Below are positions 7,774 to 17,143 of a stretch of 64,000 nt of DNA, piece after piece. Origin of the DNA: Zobellia uliginosa (GTDB taxonomy: Bacteria; Bacteroidota; Bacteroidia; Flavobacteriales; Flavobacteriaceae); contig NZ_FTOB01000004.1 of the NCBI RefSeq assembly GCF_900156625.1, positions 434,001 to 498,000 on the forward strand, written 5' to 3'. Numbering within the stretch: the stretch's first letter is position 1; every line of letters starts with the position of its first letter. The position numbers and the translations under genes were made by a program. Below the pieces are notes generated by a model. It worked only from the letters and a program-made list of their open reading frames with translations, was not told where the DNA came from and made no database searches.

Positions 7774-9504
7774 ATGCGAAGATTTCTCCCTTTTTTGGAG
7801 TGGATTCCAGACTATAACAAGAACTGGTTTTCCAAAGATTTGGTGGCGGGCCTAACGGTCGGGATTATATTGATCCCTCAGGGCATGGCCTATGCCATGA
7901 TTGCGGGCCTACCTCCGGTATACGGCCTGTATGCTTCCTTATTGCCCATGATTGCCTACGCCTTTTTCGGTACATCTAGACAATTGGCCGTGGGGCCTGT
8001 TGCGATGGACTCGCTTTTGGTAGCGGCAGGTTTGGCTACCTTGGCTATTACTTCGGTTGACGATTATATTGGTATGGCCCTGCTTTTGGCCTTTACCGTT
8101 GGGACCATACAATTGACATTAGGACTCTTACGAATGGGTTTTTTGGTGAATTTTCTATCAAAACCGGTCATAAGTGGCTTTACCTCGGCCGCCGCATTGA
8201 TAATTATGTTCAGTCAGCTGAAGCACCTTTTGGGGGTAGACATTACCCGTAGCAACCGCTTTGATGTATTATTGGTGAACGCATTTGAAAAAATGCCCGA
8301 CACCAATTTATACGATTTTGCCATTGGCATGGTAGGCATTGTGATTATTGTGGCCTTAAAAAAGTTCGATAAACGTATACCCGGTATACTCTTCGTGGTC
8401 ATTTTGGGTATTTTGGTGGTTTACTTTTTGCAATTGCCCGCTTTTGGGGTACATATCGTAGGGGAGATCCCTACCGGCTTGCCTTCGTTCCGGCTTCACA
8501 GTTTTAATGTCGATACCTTGTTGGAATTGGCACCCATTGCGGTGACACTTGCGCTTATTGGGTATTTGGAAGCCATTTCCATAGGGAAATCGATGGAGGA
8601 ACAAACCGGGGAAGAGACCATAGATGCCAATAAAGAACTCATTGCCCTGGGTAGCTCGAATATGTTGGGTTCCTTTTTTCAGTCGTACGTGGTAACGGGT
8701 AGTTTTTCGCGTTCGGCCATCAATGCACAAGCCGGGGCAAAAACCCCTATGGCCTTGTTCTTTAGCGCCATTGTCGTAGCCATCACCCTTTTGTTTCTTA
8801 CGCCGCTTTTCTATTATTTGCCCAATGCCGTCTTGGCGAGCATTATTATGGTTTCGGTATTCGGGCTCATCGATATCGCTTACCCGAAAAGCCTTTGGGA
8901 GTACCGTAAAGACGAACTCTTTGTACTGGTCATCACGTTCTTGGTCACTCTTTTTGCCGGTATATCAGAGGGCATCCTGATCGGTGTGTTATTGTCGCTG
9001 TTATTAATGGTATACAAAAGCTCAAAGCCGCATTTCGCCGTTTTGGGGCGAATAGAAGGGTCCGACTATTATAAGAATATCGATAGGTTCAGCCAGAATG
9101 TTTTGGTACGTGACGATTTGCTTATTGTACGTTTTGATTCACAGTTGTATTTTGGGAATAAAAACTATTTCAAAAAAGAACTTTTAAAAAATGTGGACAA
9201 AAAAGGCAGCAAGCTCAAAGGCATCATTCTTAATGCCGAGGCTATAAGTTATATCGATTCCAGTGCGGCACTAATGCTTAAACGGGTGATTGAAGAGCTT
9301 CATGATAAAGGACTTCAGTTTTATATTTCGGGGGCTACAGGGCCGACAAGGGACACGATTTTTAGCAGCGGTATCATCGATGCCCTGAACAAGAAGTACC
9401 TCTTCGTTCAGACAAAGGAAGCGGTCGATTATTTTGACAACATGACGCCCTTGTCCGTTTTAAGCGAGAGGGTAGCCTGCCAAAACCAACGGAACAGTAA
9501 CTAA
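7774..9504 (+). CDS. SulP-family anion transporter with STAS domain
   Basis: A 576-residue protein with a membrane domain of about 12-14 helices (roughly 15-415) and a C-terminal cytoplasmic STAS domain (about 430-555, with SYIDSSAALML at its core). GLTVGIILIPQGMAYAMIAGLPPVYGLYASL is the SulP sulfate-transporter signature. Members carry sulfate, bicarbonate or other anions, often with protons or sodium. The next gene encodes a sulfur-metabolism enzyme in the same direction, which makes sulfate or sulfite plausible but not proven. Confidence 0.92.
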   Translation: MRRFLPFLEWIPDYNKNWFSKDLVAGLTVGIILIPQGMAYAMIAGLPPVYGLYASLLPMIAYAFFGTSRQLAVGPVAMDSLLVAAGLATLAITSVDDYIGMALLLAFTVGTIQLTLGLLRMGFLVNFLSKPVISGFTSAAALIIMFSQLKHLLGVDITRSNRFDVLLVNAFEKMPDTNLYDFAIGMVGIVIIVALKKFDKRIPGILFVVILGILVVYFLQLPAFGVHIVGEIPTGLPSFRLHSFNVDTLLELAPIAVTLALIGYLEAISIGKSMEEQTGEETIDANKELIALGSSNMLGSFFQSYVVTGSFSRSAINAQAGAKTPMALFFSAIVVAITLLFLTPLFYYLPNAVLASIIMVSVFGLIDIAYPKSLWEYRKDELFVLVITFLVTLFAGISEGILIGVLLSLLLMVYKSSKPHFAVLGRIEGSDYYKNIDRFSQNVLVRDDLLIVRFDSQLYFGNKNYFKKELLKNVDKKGSKLKGIILNAEAISYIDSSAALMLKRVIEELHDKGLQFYISGATGPTRDTIFSSGIIDALNKKYLFVQTKEAVDYFDNMTPLSVLSERVACQNQRNSN

Positions 9505-9624
9505 TGTTACGTCCACATTCAACGATTAAAGGTATTTTTGTAAGGAACGACGCATATAGACTTCCCTTTTCGGGAAGGCATAAGAAACGTATAATTTTCC
9601 TATCGGGAAATAAAAAAAACAATT

Positions 9625-11034
9625 ATGAAGATAGAACAGATATATACCGGATGCCTGGCACAAGGCGCATATTACATTGAAAGCAGTGGTGAAGTGGCGA
9701 TTATAGATCCACTTCGTGAAGTTCAGCCCTATATCGAAAGAGCCGAAAAAGACGGGGCAAAGATCAAATATATTTTTGAAACCCATTTTCACGCCGATTT
9801 TGTCAGTGGCCACGTTACCCTTTCCAAGGAAACCGGTGCGCCCATCGTATACGGACCCCATGCCAACCCTTCCTTTGACGCTATTATAGCAAGTGACGGA
9901 CAGGTATTCAAGCTTGGGGACATTAGCATACAAGTATTGCACACCCCTGGACATACTATGGAAAGTACCACCTATTTGTTGAAGGACGAAACGGGAAAAG
10001 ACCATGCTATTTTCTCAGGGGATACTTTGTTCCTAGGAGATGTAGGTAGGCCCGACCTGGCCCAAAAGGCGGCCAATATGACCCAAGACGATCTTGCGGG
10101 CCTATTGTTCGATAGCCTACGCAACAAGATTATGCCCTTATCCGACGATATTACCGTTTATCCCGCACATGGTGCAGGTTCGGCCTGTGGTAAAAATATG
10201 ATGAAGGAGACAGTGGATACTTTGGGCAATCAAAAAAAGGTAAACTACGCATTGCGGGCCGATATGACCAAAGAGGAGTTCATCAAAGAAGTGACCGACG
10301 GTTTGCTTCCTCCACCAAAATATTTTCCGCTGAACGTTAAAATGAACAAAGAAGGCTATGAAGATATAGCCGATGTTTTGGATCGCGGCACCACCGCTTT
10401 AGATCCAGATGCCTTTGAGGCCATGGCCAATGAAACCGGTGCCGTGGTGTTAGACGTAAGGCATCAAGACGATTTTGTAAAAGGCCATATTCCTAGGTCG
10501 ATTTTTATCGGGCTTAACGGTGATTTTGCTCCGTGGGTAGGGGCCCTTATCGCAGATACCGAGCAACCGCTTTTATTGGTGACGCCGGAAGGTATGGAAG
10601 AAGAGGCGATAACCCGGTTGTCCCGCGTTGGCTTCGATGCCACTATCGGAATTCTTGAAGGGGGATTCGAGGCTTGGAAGAAAGCCGGGAAGGATTACGA
10701 TACCATTAACTCCGTTTCTGCGGAAGAGGCAAAACCACAAATAGAAAATAAGCAAATGCCTGTTTTCGACGTGAGAAAGGAGAGTGAGTATCTTTCGGAA
10801 CACGCGGTCAATGCGGAAAACACCCCCTTGGATTTTATAAACGACTACATGGGGGAATTCCCTAAGGAAAAAACTTTTTTTGTTCACTGTGCCGGAGGCT
10901 ATCGTTCGGTCATAGCGGAATCGATATTAAAGAGTAGGGGGATACATAATTTTGTCGATATAGGCGGCGGTTTCGGAGCCATGAAGAATGCAGGTATTCC
11001 GTCAACGGACTATGTTTGCCCTACGACCTTATAA
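9625..11034 (+). CDS. metallo-beta-lactamase fold + rhodanese protein (persulfide-dioxygenase-like)
   Basis: A 469-residue cytoplasmic fusion. The MBL domain (about 1-240) has HFHADFVSGH at 54-63 with metal ligands H54, H56, D58, and further ligands H110 (HTPGH) and D133 (SGD). Two rhodanese domains follow. The first (about 260-355) lacks a cysteine in its active loop, and the second (about 370-465) has the intact loop CAGGYRS. Such fusions oxidise glutathione- or protein-persulfides to sulfite in sulfide detoxification. The last ~55 codons are duplicated as a decayed fragment near 13.6 kb. Confidence 0.9.
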   Translation: MKIEQIYTGCLAQGAYYIESSGEVAIIDPLREVQPYIERAEKDGAKIKYIFETHFHADFVSGHVTLSKETGAPIVYGPHANPSFDAIIASDGQVFKLGDISIQVLHTPGHTMESTTYLLKDETGKDHAIFSGDTLFLGDVGRPDLAQKAANMTQDDLAGLLFDSLRNKIMPLSDDITVYPAHGAGSACGKNMMKETVDTLGNQKKVNYALRADMTKEEFIKEVTDGLLPPPKYFPLNVKMNKEGYEDIADVLDRGTTALDPDAFEAMANETGAVVLDVRHQDDFVKGHIPRSIFIGLNGDFAPWVGALIADTEQPLLLVTPEGMEEEAITRLSRVGFDATIGILEGGFEAWKKAGKDYDTINSVSAEEAKPQIENKQMPVFDVRKESEYLSEHAVNAENTPLDFINDYMGEFPKEKTFFVHCAGGYRSVIAESILKSRGIHNFVDIGGGFGAMKNAGIPSTDYVCPTTL

Positions 11035-11226
11035 GTAGGTACGAAACTTTAAAAACCCCATAGACAAAAGACTATGGGGTTTTCTTTTTAATGCTGTTTG
11101 TAATCGACGTGGGCTAATTGCTAGCGTCTTTCATTCGGTTTTCTATTTCTGTCCAATGGTCTTTTCGCATCGAGAATAAGAAGTAATCGTAAAATTGGAT
11201 CTTCCACCTGAACCAGCGGTTGTTTC
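10861..11226. repeat. direct repeat copy A (parent of decayed copy B at 13585-13940)
   Basis: This stretch covers the 3' end of the MBL-rhodanese gene, the intergenic terminator and the 3' end of the DUF7079-like gene. The same order and orientation recurs at 13585-13940 with many substitutions and small gaps. The two copies flank the GH16 gene. Confidence 0.85.
11051..11089. terminator. intrinsic terminator after the MBL-rhodanese gene
   Basis: AACCCCATAG and CTATGGGGTT form a strong stem with an A-run before and a T-rich run after (TTTTCTTTTT). It can act in both directions and separates two convergent genes. Confidence 0.85.
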
Positions 11227-11563
11227 TTTTTAGATAGTGCTTTGTGCATTCTTCATTCAACCAGGTCTCATCGAAACCTCTCCATTCGCCTAAGGTATTT
11301 ATTAAGTTGGCCTTTAGCACGGGTAAAACCTCGTAGCGGTCAATAGCTTTTAATTCGTTCAGGGATAGACCTGAGTCAAGAAAAGTACGGGTGATGAAAT
11401 TGTAATCGTGAGGTTGTAGTTCCGTATCTAGATAAAATTCTGAAATGGACTGCCATATCGGAAGTCTTTGTTCCAATACTACGTTCGGGGATTTGTCTCC
11501 GGCCCATGAACCATCGGGCGATTTACCTAGGGATTCTTTAGCTTTCTTTTTGTCGGCTTTCAT
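11114..11563 (-). CDS. DUF7079-like conserved hypothetical protein
   Basis: A 149-residue soluble protein with no signal peptide. The motif RLPIWQSISEFYLDTEL (about 33-49) and the C-terminal RWFRWKIQFYDYFLF resemble the DUF7079 family, which I recognise only loosely. No function is known. It is convergent with the MBL-rhodanese gene across the terminator. The last part of its coding region is also present as a degenerate copy near 13.85 kb, showing that the gene took part in the local duplication. Confidence 0.6.
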   Translation of the reverse strand: MKADKKKAKESLGKSPDGSWAGDKSPNVVLEQRLPIWQSISEFYLDTELQPHDYNFITRTFLDSGLSLNELKAIDRYEVLPVLKANLINTLGEWRGFDETWLNEECTKHYLKRNNRWFRWKIQFYDYFLFSMRKDHWTEIENRMKDASN

Positions 11564-11972
11564 ATAGAAAAGGTTGTTTCAACTACACTTTCATTTTTTA
11601 TCGGTTGAATTTTTCATGACATATCGCGTATACTACATGTATTTGCTTGATGAGCTTTCTTGCTAAGAGAGCTCAAATGTAAGTGCGGCTCAGCTCCCTT
11701 GTTCTTTGGGATTTCAATAGGCTAGCCATGGTTAAATTTTCTAATAGGACTGTAATTTAACCATATTTATACTTTATTAGGTCTTTCGGGCAATTGGCTT
11801 TTAAGGCCTGTTGTTTTGTTTGGACCCAAGTATTTTAGCTGATTATATGAAACGTTCTTTTGGTAGCAATTATAAAAAAAATCCCGAGCCTTGACAAAGC
11901 TTTGAATTTGTCGTGGGCTCGGGAAAGTTATCATTAATTTTAGATTAGGCTATGTTACAGTTGCCTCCAAAA
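11564..11972. other. intergenic region upstream of DUF7079-like gene and downstream of GH16
   Basis: No coding sequence is convincing here. The right part carries the GH16 terminator; the rest is AT-rich and holds whatever promoter drives the DUF7079-like gene. Confidence 0.5.
11874..11923 (-). terminator. intrinsic terminator of the GH16 gene
   Basis: CCCGAGCC (11883-11890) pairs with GGCTCGGG (11916-11923), with a further inner ACAAA/TTTGT stem. Read on the minus strand it ends in a T-run (complement of the A-run at 11874-11881). Confidence 0.85.
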
Positions 11973-13505
11973 TCAGTTTTTCTGAAACCAGGTTTGCTCA
12001 CCTGATCCAGTGCGCAATAGGTAGTTGCCTTTGATAAGACCGGAAACGTTCAATCGTTCTTTTGGGCTTAGTATGCCCTCTTTTTTAAGGACTGGATTGC
12101 CGGATGAGTCAAAAACACGTAATCCATTTTCCCCTTCCACACCTTCAATGGTCAAGGTTTCCGATGCAGGGCTGGGATACACTCTTATTCCATCTAGGGT
12201 CTTTGTCTCCAACTGGGCGGAAAGTGCCGTACTGGCGGTGGGTGGTGTCTCCTTTTTCCAAGAAAAAGTTTCCCAACCATTATCTACGGGCCCTTTAGGT
12301 CTGACTATAGCGTTGTTTTGGGTCCATGGAGCCTGTAGCCATTTGCCCGTATGCACGCTTTTCAAGGCTACAAGTCCGTTTCCTTTAGATTTCCATTCGA
12401 ATTGTTCCCAATCACCCTGAAAATCACCTGCGGCCCTTACCGGTTTGTTACTGTCGCTTCCTTGAACTTGTACATATTTGCCGTTCGAATTCGCCTTAAG
12501 GCTTATCCCGCCTTTAGGGTGTTTTTCTACTTTGAATTTTTCCCAGCTTTGAACGGTCGCGCCTCTTGCGATCAATTGGCTGCCATCTTTTTCGCCCGTT
12601 ACAAATTTACCGTCGCCTTGCGTTTTTTTGAGGGAAATGTAACTGCCGATCGGAGCGTCGGAACTGTCTTCCGCGCCGGTGCCGTCAACCAATTTGTACA
12701 CCCGTACCCAATCGACTTTCATGGTATTTTTAGAATTGTCACGGAGGTTTTCCGGCTTAGGAAGTCCGATATTGGCAACACCGGCCGTAGCAAATGGAAA
12801 TACTTCGGTATCAAAAATCATTCTTAGTTCCTCGTCTAACGGTACTCTTGGAATGATACGCATAACCTGCTCTCCGTTGAAGTAAAAGAGAAGTTCATTG
12901 GGACTCTTCCACCAGAATCCATAGGTGTAAAAATTATCCCTTCCCCTGCCGGGCATTTTATATTCGGTTCCAAGTGGTTGCAATCCGGCATGTTTTCCGT
13001 AATAATGTGTGTTAACGTGGTATTGATAAGGAAGGTCGTCTTGTCGGTTTTCTTTCGATGGATTTCCAATATGCTCGATAACATCGATTTCAGAAAATTT
13101 TCCGACGCGGAACCAAAACGAGGAGGTCATAGACAAAGAGGAAGCCTTAAAGCGTGCCTCATAATAATACCCGGGTTGGGCCATGGTCTTGGAAACCGCC
13201 GCGGCCGCATCTACCCAAATATCCTTAAAAGGATCTTGAACGCTGCTTGGTTCTTTTCTCAATGTAGAACGGAGGTTTAGATAACCGTCGCTGACGAAAG
13301 CATTCCCTTTTTTAAAATTGCTGGGCGCGCGGCCACTCCAAAAAGGGTGGTAATCATACCATTTACTGGTGTCAATGGAGTTGCCGTTAAATTCGTCGGA
13401 CAATTGTTCAACCTTTTCCCATTTTTTTCCGTTTGTGGGAGATGGTAATTGCGCAGAAAGGTTTGCGGTTACTAGAAGAACTAAAAATAGTAATACTTTT
13501 TTCAT
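11973..13505 (-). CDS. secreted GH16 galactanase (agarase/porphyranase type) with beta-trefoil and T9SS domains
   Basis: A 510-residue protein starting at ATG 13505, chosen because a signal peptide (1-19, ending LSAQ) follows directly. The GH16 domain (about 28-272) has the catalytic motif EIDVIE at 139-144: nucleophile E139, acid/base E144. A beta-trefoil, fascin- or CBM13-like domain spans about 287-415. A T9SS sorting domain (about 437-510, [14 protein letters not shown]) closes the protein. GH16 members of this shape cleave red-algal agar or porphyran; which one is not decidable here. There is no SusC/SusD neighbour. The gene is bracketed by a direct duplication. Confidence 0.88.
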   Translation of the reverse strand: MKKVLLFLVLLVTANLSAQLPSPTNGKKWEKVEQLSDEFNGNSIDTSKWYDYHPFWSGRAPSNFKKGNAFVSDGYLNLRSTLRKEPSSVQDPFKDIWVDAAAAVSKTMAQPGYYYEARFKASSLSMTSSFWFRVGKFSEIDVIEHIGNPSKENRQDDLPYQYHVNTHYYGKHAGLQPLGTEYKMPGRGRDNFYTYGFWWKSPNELLFYFNGEQVMRIIPRVPLDEELRMIFDTEVFPFATAGVANIGLPKPENLRDNSKNTMKVDWVRVYKLVDGTGAEDSSDAPIGSYISLKKTQGDGKFVTGEKDGSQLIARGATVQSWEKFKVEKHPKGGISLKANSNGKYVQVQGSDSNKPVRAAGDFQGDWEQFEWKSKGNGLVALKSVHTGKWLQAPWTQNNAIVRPKGPVDNGWETFSWKKETPPTASTALSAQLETKTLDGIRVYPSPASETLTIEGVEGENGLRVFDSSGNPVLKKEGILSPKERLNVSGLIKGNYLLRTGSGEQTWFQKN

Positions 13506-13584
13506 GTTGTAAGATTTAGCGTTGCGTAAGTGTTTACGTACAAAATCGATTATTGGATTTTGTGCAGGACCAAAAGCGGAAATT

Positions 13585-13940
13585 TCCAAAGAAAAAATAT
13601 GTTTTGTTCACTGTACCGGAGGCTATCGTTCAGTCATAGCGGAATCGATATTAAAGCGGGAATATGATTTTGTAAATATTGGCAACGGTTTCGGAGCCAT
13701 AAGAAATGTAGATATTCCGTCAACGGGCTATGCTTGCCCTACAATCTTATGCGTAGAACAAAGATTTGAAAATCCCTTAAACAAAAACTGGTGGAGTCTT
13801 CTTCTTAATGCGGTTTGAAATCGATGCTTGCTAGTTGCTAAGGTCTTTCATTCGGTTTTCTATTTCGGTCGAATGGTCTTTTCACATGGGCATAAGAAAT
13901 AATCGTAAAATGGATCTTCTATTTGAAGCCGCCGTTGTTT
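13585..13940 (+). pseudogene. decayed duplicate of MBL-rhodanese 3' end plus DUF7079-like 3' end
   Basis: An open frame here encodes [16 protein letters not shown] and ends near CPTIL, matching the last rhodanese segment of the 9625-11034 gene (VHCAGGYRSVIAESIL, CPTTL). The following ~150 bp match the terminator region and the reversed 3' end of the DUF7079-like gene. The original terminator hairpin is destroyed by substitutions. The copy has no start of its own and lies just upstream of the GH16 signal peptide on the other strand. It is a relic, not a functional gene. Confidence 0.85.
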
Positions 13941-13945
13941 TGTTC

Positions 13946-14485
13946 TCACGGCCATAGGGTTTCAAAATACTCACAAACAACGAGCATGTCTTCCGTGGCT
14001 TGCTTTTCGCTTTCTTTCATTGTACTTGTAAAGAAATCCCAATGCGCCTTCTTCCATTTTTGTAGAGGTTCATCGGTCGTTCCCATATCTAGGGCGGCGT
14101 AGGCTTCGGAGATTTCGTTAAAGGGAATGGTATCTACCTTTTTAATTTCAATGATAGCCCTTGCGGTTCCGTCAAAATCGGTAATGATGTGTTTTGTGCC
14201 TATGGATGGCAATTCTGCCTTGGCTTCTTCGTACCAAGAATAGAGCCCGGAACCCGCTTGCTTTTTCTTTTGTACGACCAATTCGGCCAAACGATCGGCA
14301 TCTGCCGCATTATCGTGAAAAAACCAAGATTCCGGTGCTTCCCCTTCCTTAAACTCCGGATAGGATGTGGTAAAACGCTCCCACATCTCTTGAACGGAAG
14401 GATCTATGGCAAGCTCTTGCTCCGCTTTTGTTTCGCCTTTACAGCTGCTTAATACGAGGAAGGTAATTAGGATGAGGTGTTTCAT
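13946..14485 (-). CDS. hypothetical lipoprotein
   Basis: A 179-residue protein with a lipoprotein signal ending in LSSC (Cys15). The rest is rich in charged residues and predicted helical, without a domain I recognise. The central part contains IGTKHIITDFDGTARAIIEIKKVD, which looks like the beta-rich ASCH-type fold (as in YhfF-like proteins), but this is a tentative impression. It follows immediately after the decayed duplicate and is transcribed away from it. No operon partner is present. Confidence 0.65.
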   Translation of the reverse strand: MKHLILITFLVLSSCKGETKAEQELAIDPSVQEMWERFTTSYPEFKEGEAPESWFFHDNAADADRLAELVVQKKKQAGSGLYSWYEEAKAELPSIGTKHIITDFDGTARAIIEIKKVDTIPFNEISEAYAALDMGTTDEPLQKWKKAHWDFFTSTMKESEKQATEDMLVVCEYFETLWP

Positions 14486-14597
14486 TGTATTCTATATTTT
14501 ATTGAATCTTGCGGCTGTCTTGTTGGTTAAACGAAAAGTAATATAGATATCCGTAACCTTCAAAAGGGGCAATAGGGACTAGAAAGAACGGAGCTCC

Positions 14598-14640
14598 TGA
14601 TAATTATCATATTTTTTGAGGGGGAATCATTTTAACTTTA
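14598..14640 (+). promoter_or_regulatory. FNR/CRP-like box and -7 box before small membrane gene 1
   Basis: TGATAATTATCA (14598-14609) is a perfect 12-bp palindrome fitting TGAT-N4-ATCA. A -7-like box TAACTTTA lies at 14633-14640. The start-to-start distance is 35 bp, which puts the box centre close to -41 of the expected transcription start, a typical class II activator position. The identical arrangement recurs at 15028-15070. Confidence 0.6.
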
Positions 14641-14665
14641 AAGTAGTAATTCAAAAATCAAAGTT

Positions 14666-14794
14666 ATGATCTCTCAAATTTTCTCCTCGTTAGATTTCGA
14701 CCTTAGAAGCGTAATAATTTTGGTACTTGGTTTCGTATTCATCGGTTTTGTGATAAGCTCGGTACTTTTTGGGCAACATGACCATAAATGCTAG
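14666..14794 (+). CDS. 42-residue single-pass membrane protein 1
   Basis: The ORF MISQIFSSLDFDLRSV... has one hydrophobic helix (about 16-36) and ends in QHDHKC. It is shorter than usual ORF cut-offs. Support comes from the shared first residues (MISQ) and the identical promoter architecture with the protein at 15092. No function is recognised. The C-terminal His/Cys residues could bind metal, which is speculative. Confidence 0.6.
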   Translation: MISQIFSSLDFDLRSVIILVLGFVFIGFVISSVLFGQHDHKC

Positions 14795-15027
14795 ACGAAG
14801 CGGCATTTTATTATTTAGGAAAGGGTGTTTTGGGTGTGAAGCGCCCAATTGAATCCGTATGGGCCTTTTAGGGGCAAGGCCATTAAATGGATTTTAAGTC
14901 CATATTCAGCTTTTACGATATCAAGGTCAACTTTTTTCAGTTGGTTGGTGTAGGTGGCTTCTTCAGGGCAAATGGTCGGGCATACCTATAGTGTATTGAC
15001 TTTGTTTAGTCTAAAATATTGTAATAC

Positions 15028-15070
15028 TGATAATTATCATATTTTAAAATTGGACTTCATCTTAAATTTG
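15028..15070 (+). promoter_or_regulatory. FNR/CRP-like box and -7 box before small membrane gene 2
   Basis: TGATAATTATCA (15028-15039) and TAAATTTG (15063-15070), a full match to TAnnTTTG, are again 35 bp apart start to start. The first 18 bp around the palindrome (CTGATAATTATCATATTT) are identical to the upstream copy. Confidence 0.65.
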
Positions 15071-15091
15071 AAGGAAATAAATAATCGACCT

Positions 15092-15220
15092 ATGATCTCA
15101 CAAAATTTACCTCTCGTCAATTACGGCAATGGCATTATCATGATTGCCGTTTTCGCCATAGTGTGCTTGGCCCTGGTAGTCACCGTTGTACTTTTTATGA
15201 ATAGCGGCAAGAAAAAATAA
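15092..15220 (+). CDS. 42-residue single-pass membrane protein 2
   Basis: The ORF begins MISQNLPLVNYG, has a hydrophobic helix (about 13-36) and ends in SGKKK. A longer frame reaching back to 14954 is rejected because it would start upstream of the predicted promoter. It looks like a short membrane subunit or membrane-stress peptide. The related start sequence and promoter make it a sister of the gene at 14666. Confidence 0.65.
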   Translation: MISQNLPLVNYGNGIIMIAVFAIVCLALVVTVVLFMNSGKKK

Positions 15221-15457
15221 TTGTATATCCTTGATTATCTGCATTTAAGTCATTTTTTATTGCGAATAAGTCACGGTTTGGGCGTTTTTCTTAACATTTT
15301 TACAAATGTTAAAGCAATCTTAATTCATAAGGGTTGTTTTTATTGATTTTTGGTTATCTTTAATAAGAATCGGATTACAAACTAGCGAAGTGCATCTTTT
15401 GCTAGTATTGTAATGCTTTTATGACCACCAATCTTTGTACCACCTGAAACCAAACTT

Positions 15458-15553
15458 ATGGACGCTATATCGATATATACTACCGTTGTAATCGTAATAT
15501 TTAGTGTGTGGTTGTTGTTTGTAATTCTTATGTATAAAAAGTTGAACAAATAA
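15458..15553 (+). CDS. 31-residue single-pass membrane peptide
   Basis: MDAISIYTTVV... is almost entirely one hydrophobic helix followed by a positive tail (YKKLNK). It is the third tiny membrane ORF in a row in the same direction. No FNR-like box was found before it. It could be a genuine small protein or a chance ORF; its position next to the other two is the main support. Confidence 0.45.
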   Translation: MDAISIYTTVVIVIFSVWLLFVILMYKKLNK

Positions 15554-15562
15554 GTCCAGCCA

Positions 15563-16948
15563 CTAATCCTTGTGATGTTCGCTGTTTAAAATCACGATTT
15601 TATCGGGATTTTTACTAAGATATGATTTGATGATACTCTCCGTTTCCAAGGTGTTGTTCTGCTGAACGAGAAAAGTTTCCAGTTCGTGTTCGGCACTTAT
15701 GTGTTCTTGTCGGTCGACGAAGCCATACCCCATATACGTACTGTTTTTTACATATACAAAAGCCTGCTCGTTTGCGTTTCTTCCTTTTTCCCTTATGAGA
15801 AAATCTTCTTTTTGCGCTCGAATGTGATGTAGGGCCCGATGTACTTTTTGGTTGTAACGGTCGGTGGCTTCTTCTTCTCGGCAGATACCGTCGCAAGATG
15901 CGATGCGGTAATGTGAGCAGCTCTTTACGTTTTCCTGCAGATGGCAATACTTGGGGCAGAGCCTAAAGCGCTTACAGATTTCTTCGATGAACAATCGGCA
16001 ATCGGTAGGCCCGTAGAGGGTCAATACCGAGTTTGGGGCCATTTTCAGTTTATTGAAGGCCAAGTGCATAATGCCGTTGCGGTCTTCATAACTGAATATG
16101 CCGTAGGGTTGAATCTTTCTTTTTTGGGCACGGTTGAATTCGGGGTAGTGGTGCTTGATGGCATTCGATTCCATCAATAGGGCCAAGAGCTCGCTTCCCG
16201 AGAGTTCAAAATCGATATCGGCCGTGGCCTGGCAGAGCTGTATTTCTTTAGTGGACTTGTCGTAAAAATGGCTTAACACCCTCTTCTTGATGTTAATGGC
16301 CTTTCCTACATAGATGATCTTCCCCTTCCCGTCCTTGAAATAATAAATGCCGGGCGCTGCGGGCAGTTTTTCAAAGGCTTCCTTGGGCAATGAAGCGGGC
16401 AAGGTAGCTTCTTGTGAGCGGGCGTTGAGGTGGCTTTTGAACACTTCTTCGGCCCCATCGGCACGCAATAATTTTTCAAAGAGAAGGGTAGTGGCATGGG
16501 CATCGCCGCGGGCACGGTGCCTGTCGGTCAAGGGAATGCCCAAAGAAGAGCATAGCTTTCCTAGACTGTACGAATGGTAGCCCGGTAAGAGCTTCCGCGA
16601 TAAACGGACGGTACAGAGTTTTTTCCTGATAAAGTCCCTGCCCAAGAGCTTTAATTCGTTCTTGATTACATTGTAGTCGAAGTTGACGCTATGGGCTACA
16701 AAAATGGTGTTTTCCGTAATTTTTAGAATGTCATCCGCAATTTCGTCCAGTGTAGGTGCGTCACGGACCATATCGCCATCGATTCCCGTCAGTCGCGTGA
16801 TGAAATAGGGTATTTCACATTGTGGGTTTACCAAGGAGGTAAACTCCTCGACAATTTCGTAACCGTCAAATTTAAAAATGGATATTTCGGTAATCTTATT
16901 ACCCTTTATGCCATTGCCGGTGGTTTCTATGTCTACGATGCTGTACAA
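15563..16948 (-). CDS. DEDDh exonuclease + GIY-YIG nuclease fusion
   Basis: A 461-residue protein. The N-terminal domain (about 1-165) is a DnaQ-like 3'-5' exonuclease with DIETTG, HSVNFDYN and HRARGDA motifs. The middle domain (about 195-280) is a UvrC/Cho-type GIY-YIG nuclease (GIYYFKDGKGKIIYVGKA). A C-terminal cysteine-rich part (CPKYCHLQENVKSC...CDGIC) resembles UvrC-like regions. This architecture is common in Bacteroidota and is usually annotated as a DNA polymerase III epsilon-like protein. A role in DNA repair, perhaps incision plus resection, is inferred. Confidence 0.9.
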   Translation of the reverse strand: MYSIVDIETTGNGIKGNKITEISIFKFDGYEIVEEFTSLVNPQCEIPYFITRLTGIDGDMVRDAPTLDEIADDILKITENTIFVAHSVNFDYNVIKNELKLLGRDFIRKKLCTVRLSRKLLPGYHSYSLGKLCSSLGIPLTDRHRARGDAHATTLLFEKLLRADGAEEVFKSHLNARSQEATLPASLPKEAFEKLPAAPGIYYFKDGKGKIIYVGKAINIKKRVLSHFYDKSTKEIQLCQATADIDFELSGSELLALLMESNAIKHHYPEFNRAQKRKIQPYGIFSYEDRNGIMHLAFNKLKMAPNSVLTLYGPTDCRLFIEEICKRFRLCPKYCHLQENVKSCSHYRIASCDGICREEEATDRYNQKVHRALHHIRAQKEDFLIREKGRNANEQAFVYVKNSTYMGYGFVDRQEHISAEHELETFLVQQNNTLETESIIKSYLSKNPDKIVILNSEHHKD

Positions 16949-17143
16949 ATGCGAATGTGGTGGAATTATACCCTAAAATTAAGCAAACTAAGATTGGCAT
17001 TACAAAGTTTAACGTTATATCGACACGTAGGGGGAAGGTGAGAAACTAAGAGGAACGCCATGACAAGGCTTTTGAGTTGATCAAACATTGTATAAAGAAC
17101 AGGTCTGAACGGGCCCAGGGCTATTTTTACGAAAACGATACAC

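Noticed and set aside
15335-15360. Possible third FNR-like box before the 31-residue peptide
   Set aside because: TTGAT and TTATC occur here but with wrong spacing and no symmetry, unlike the two perfect boxes upstream.
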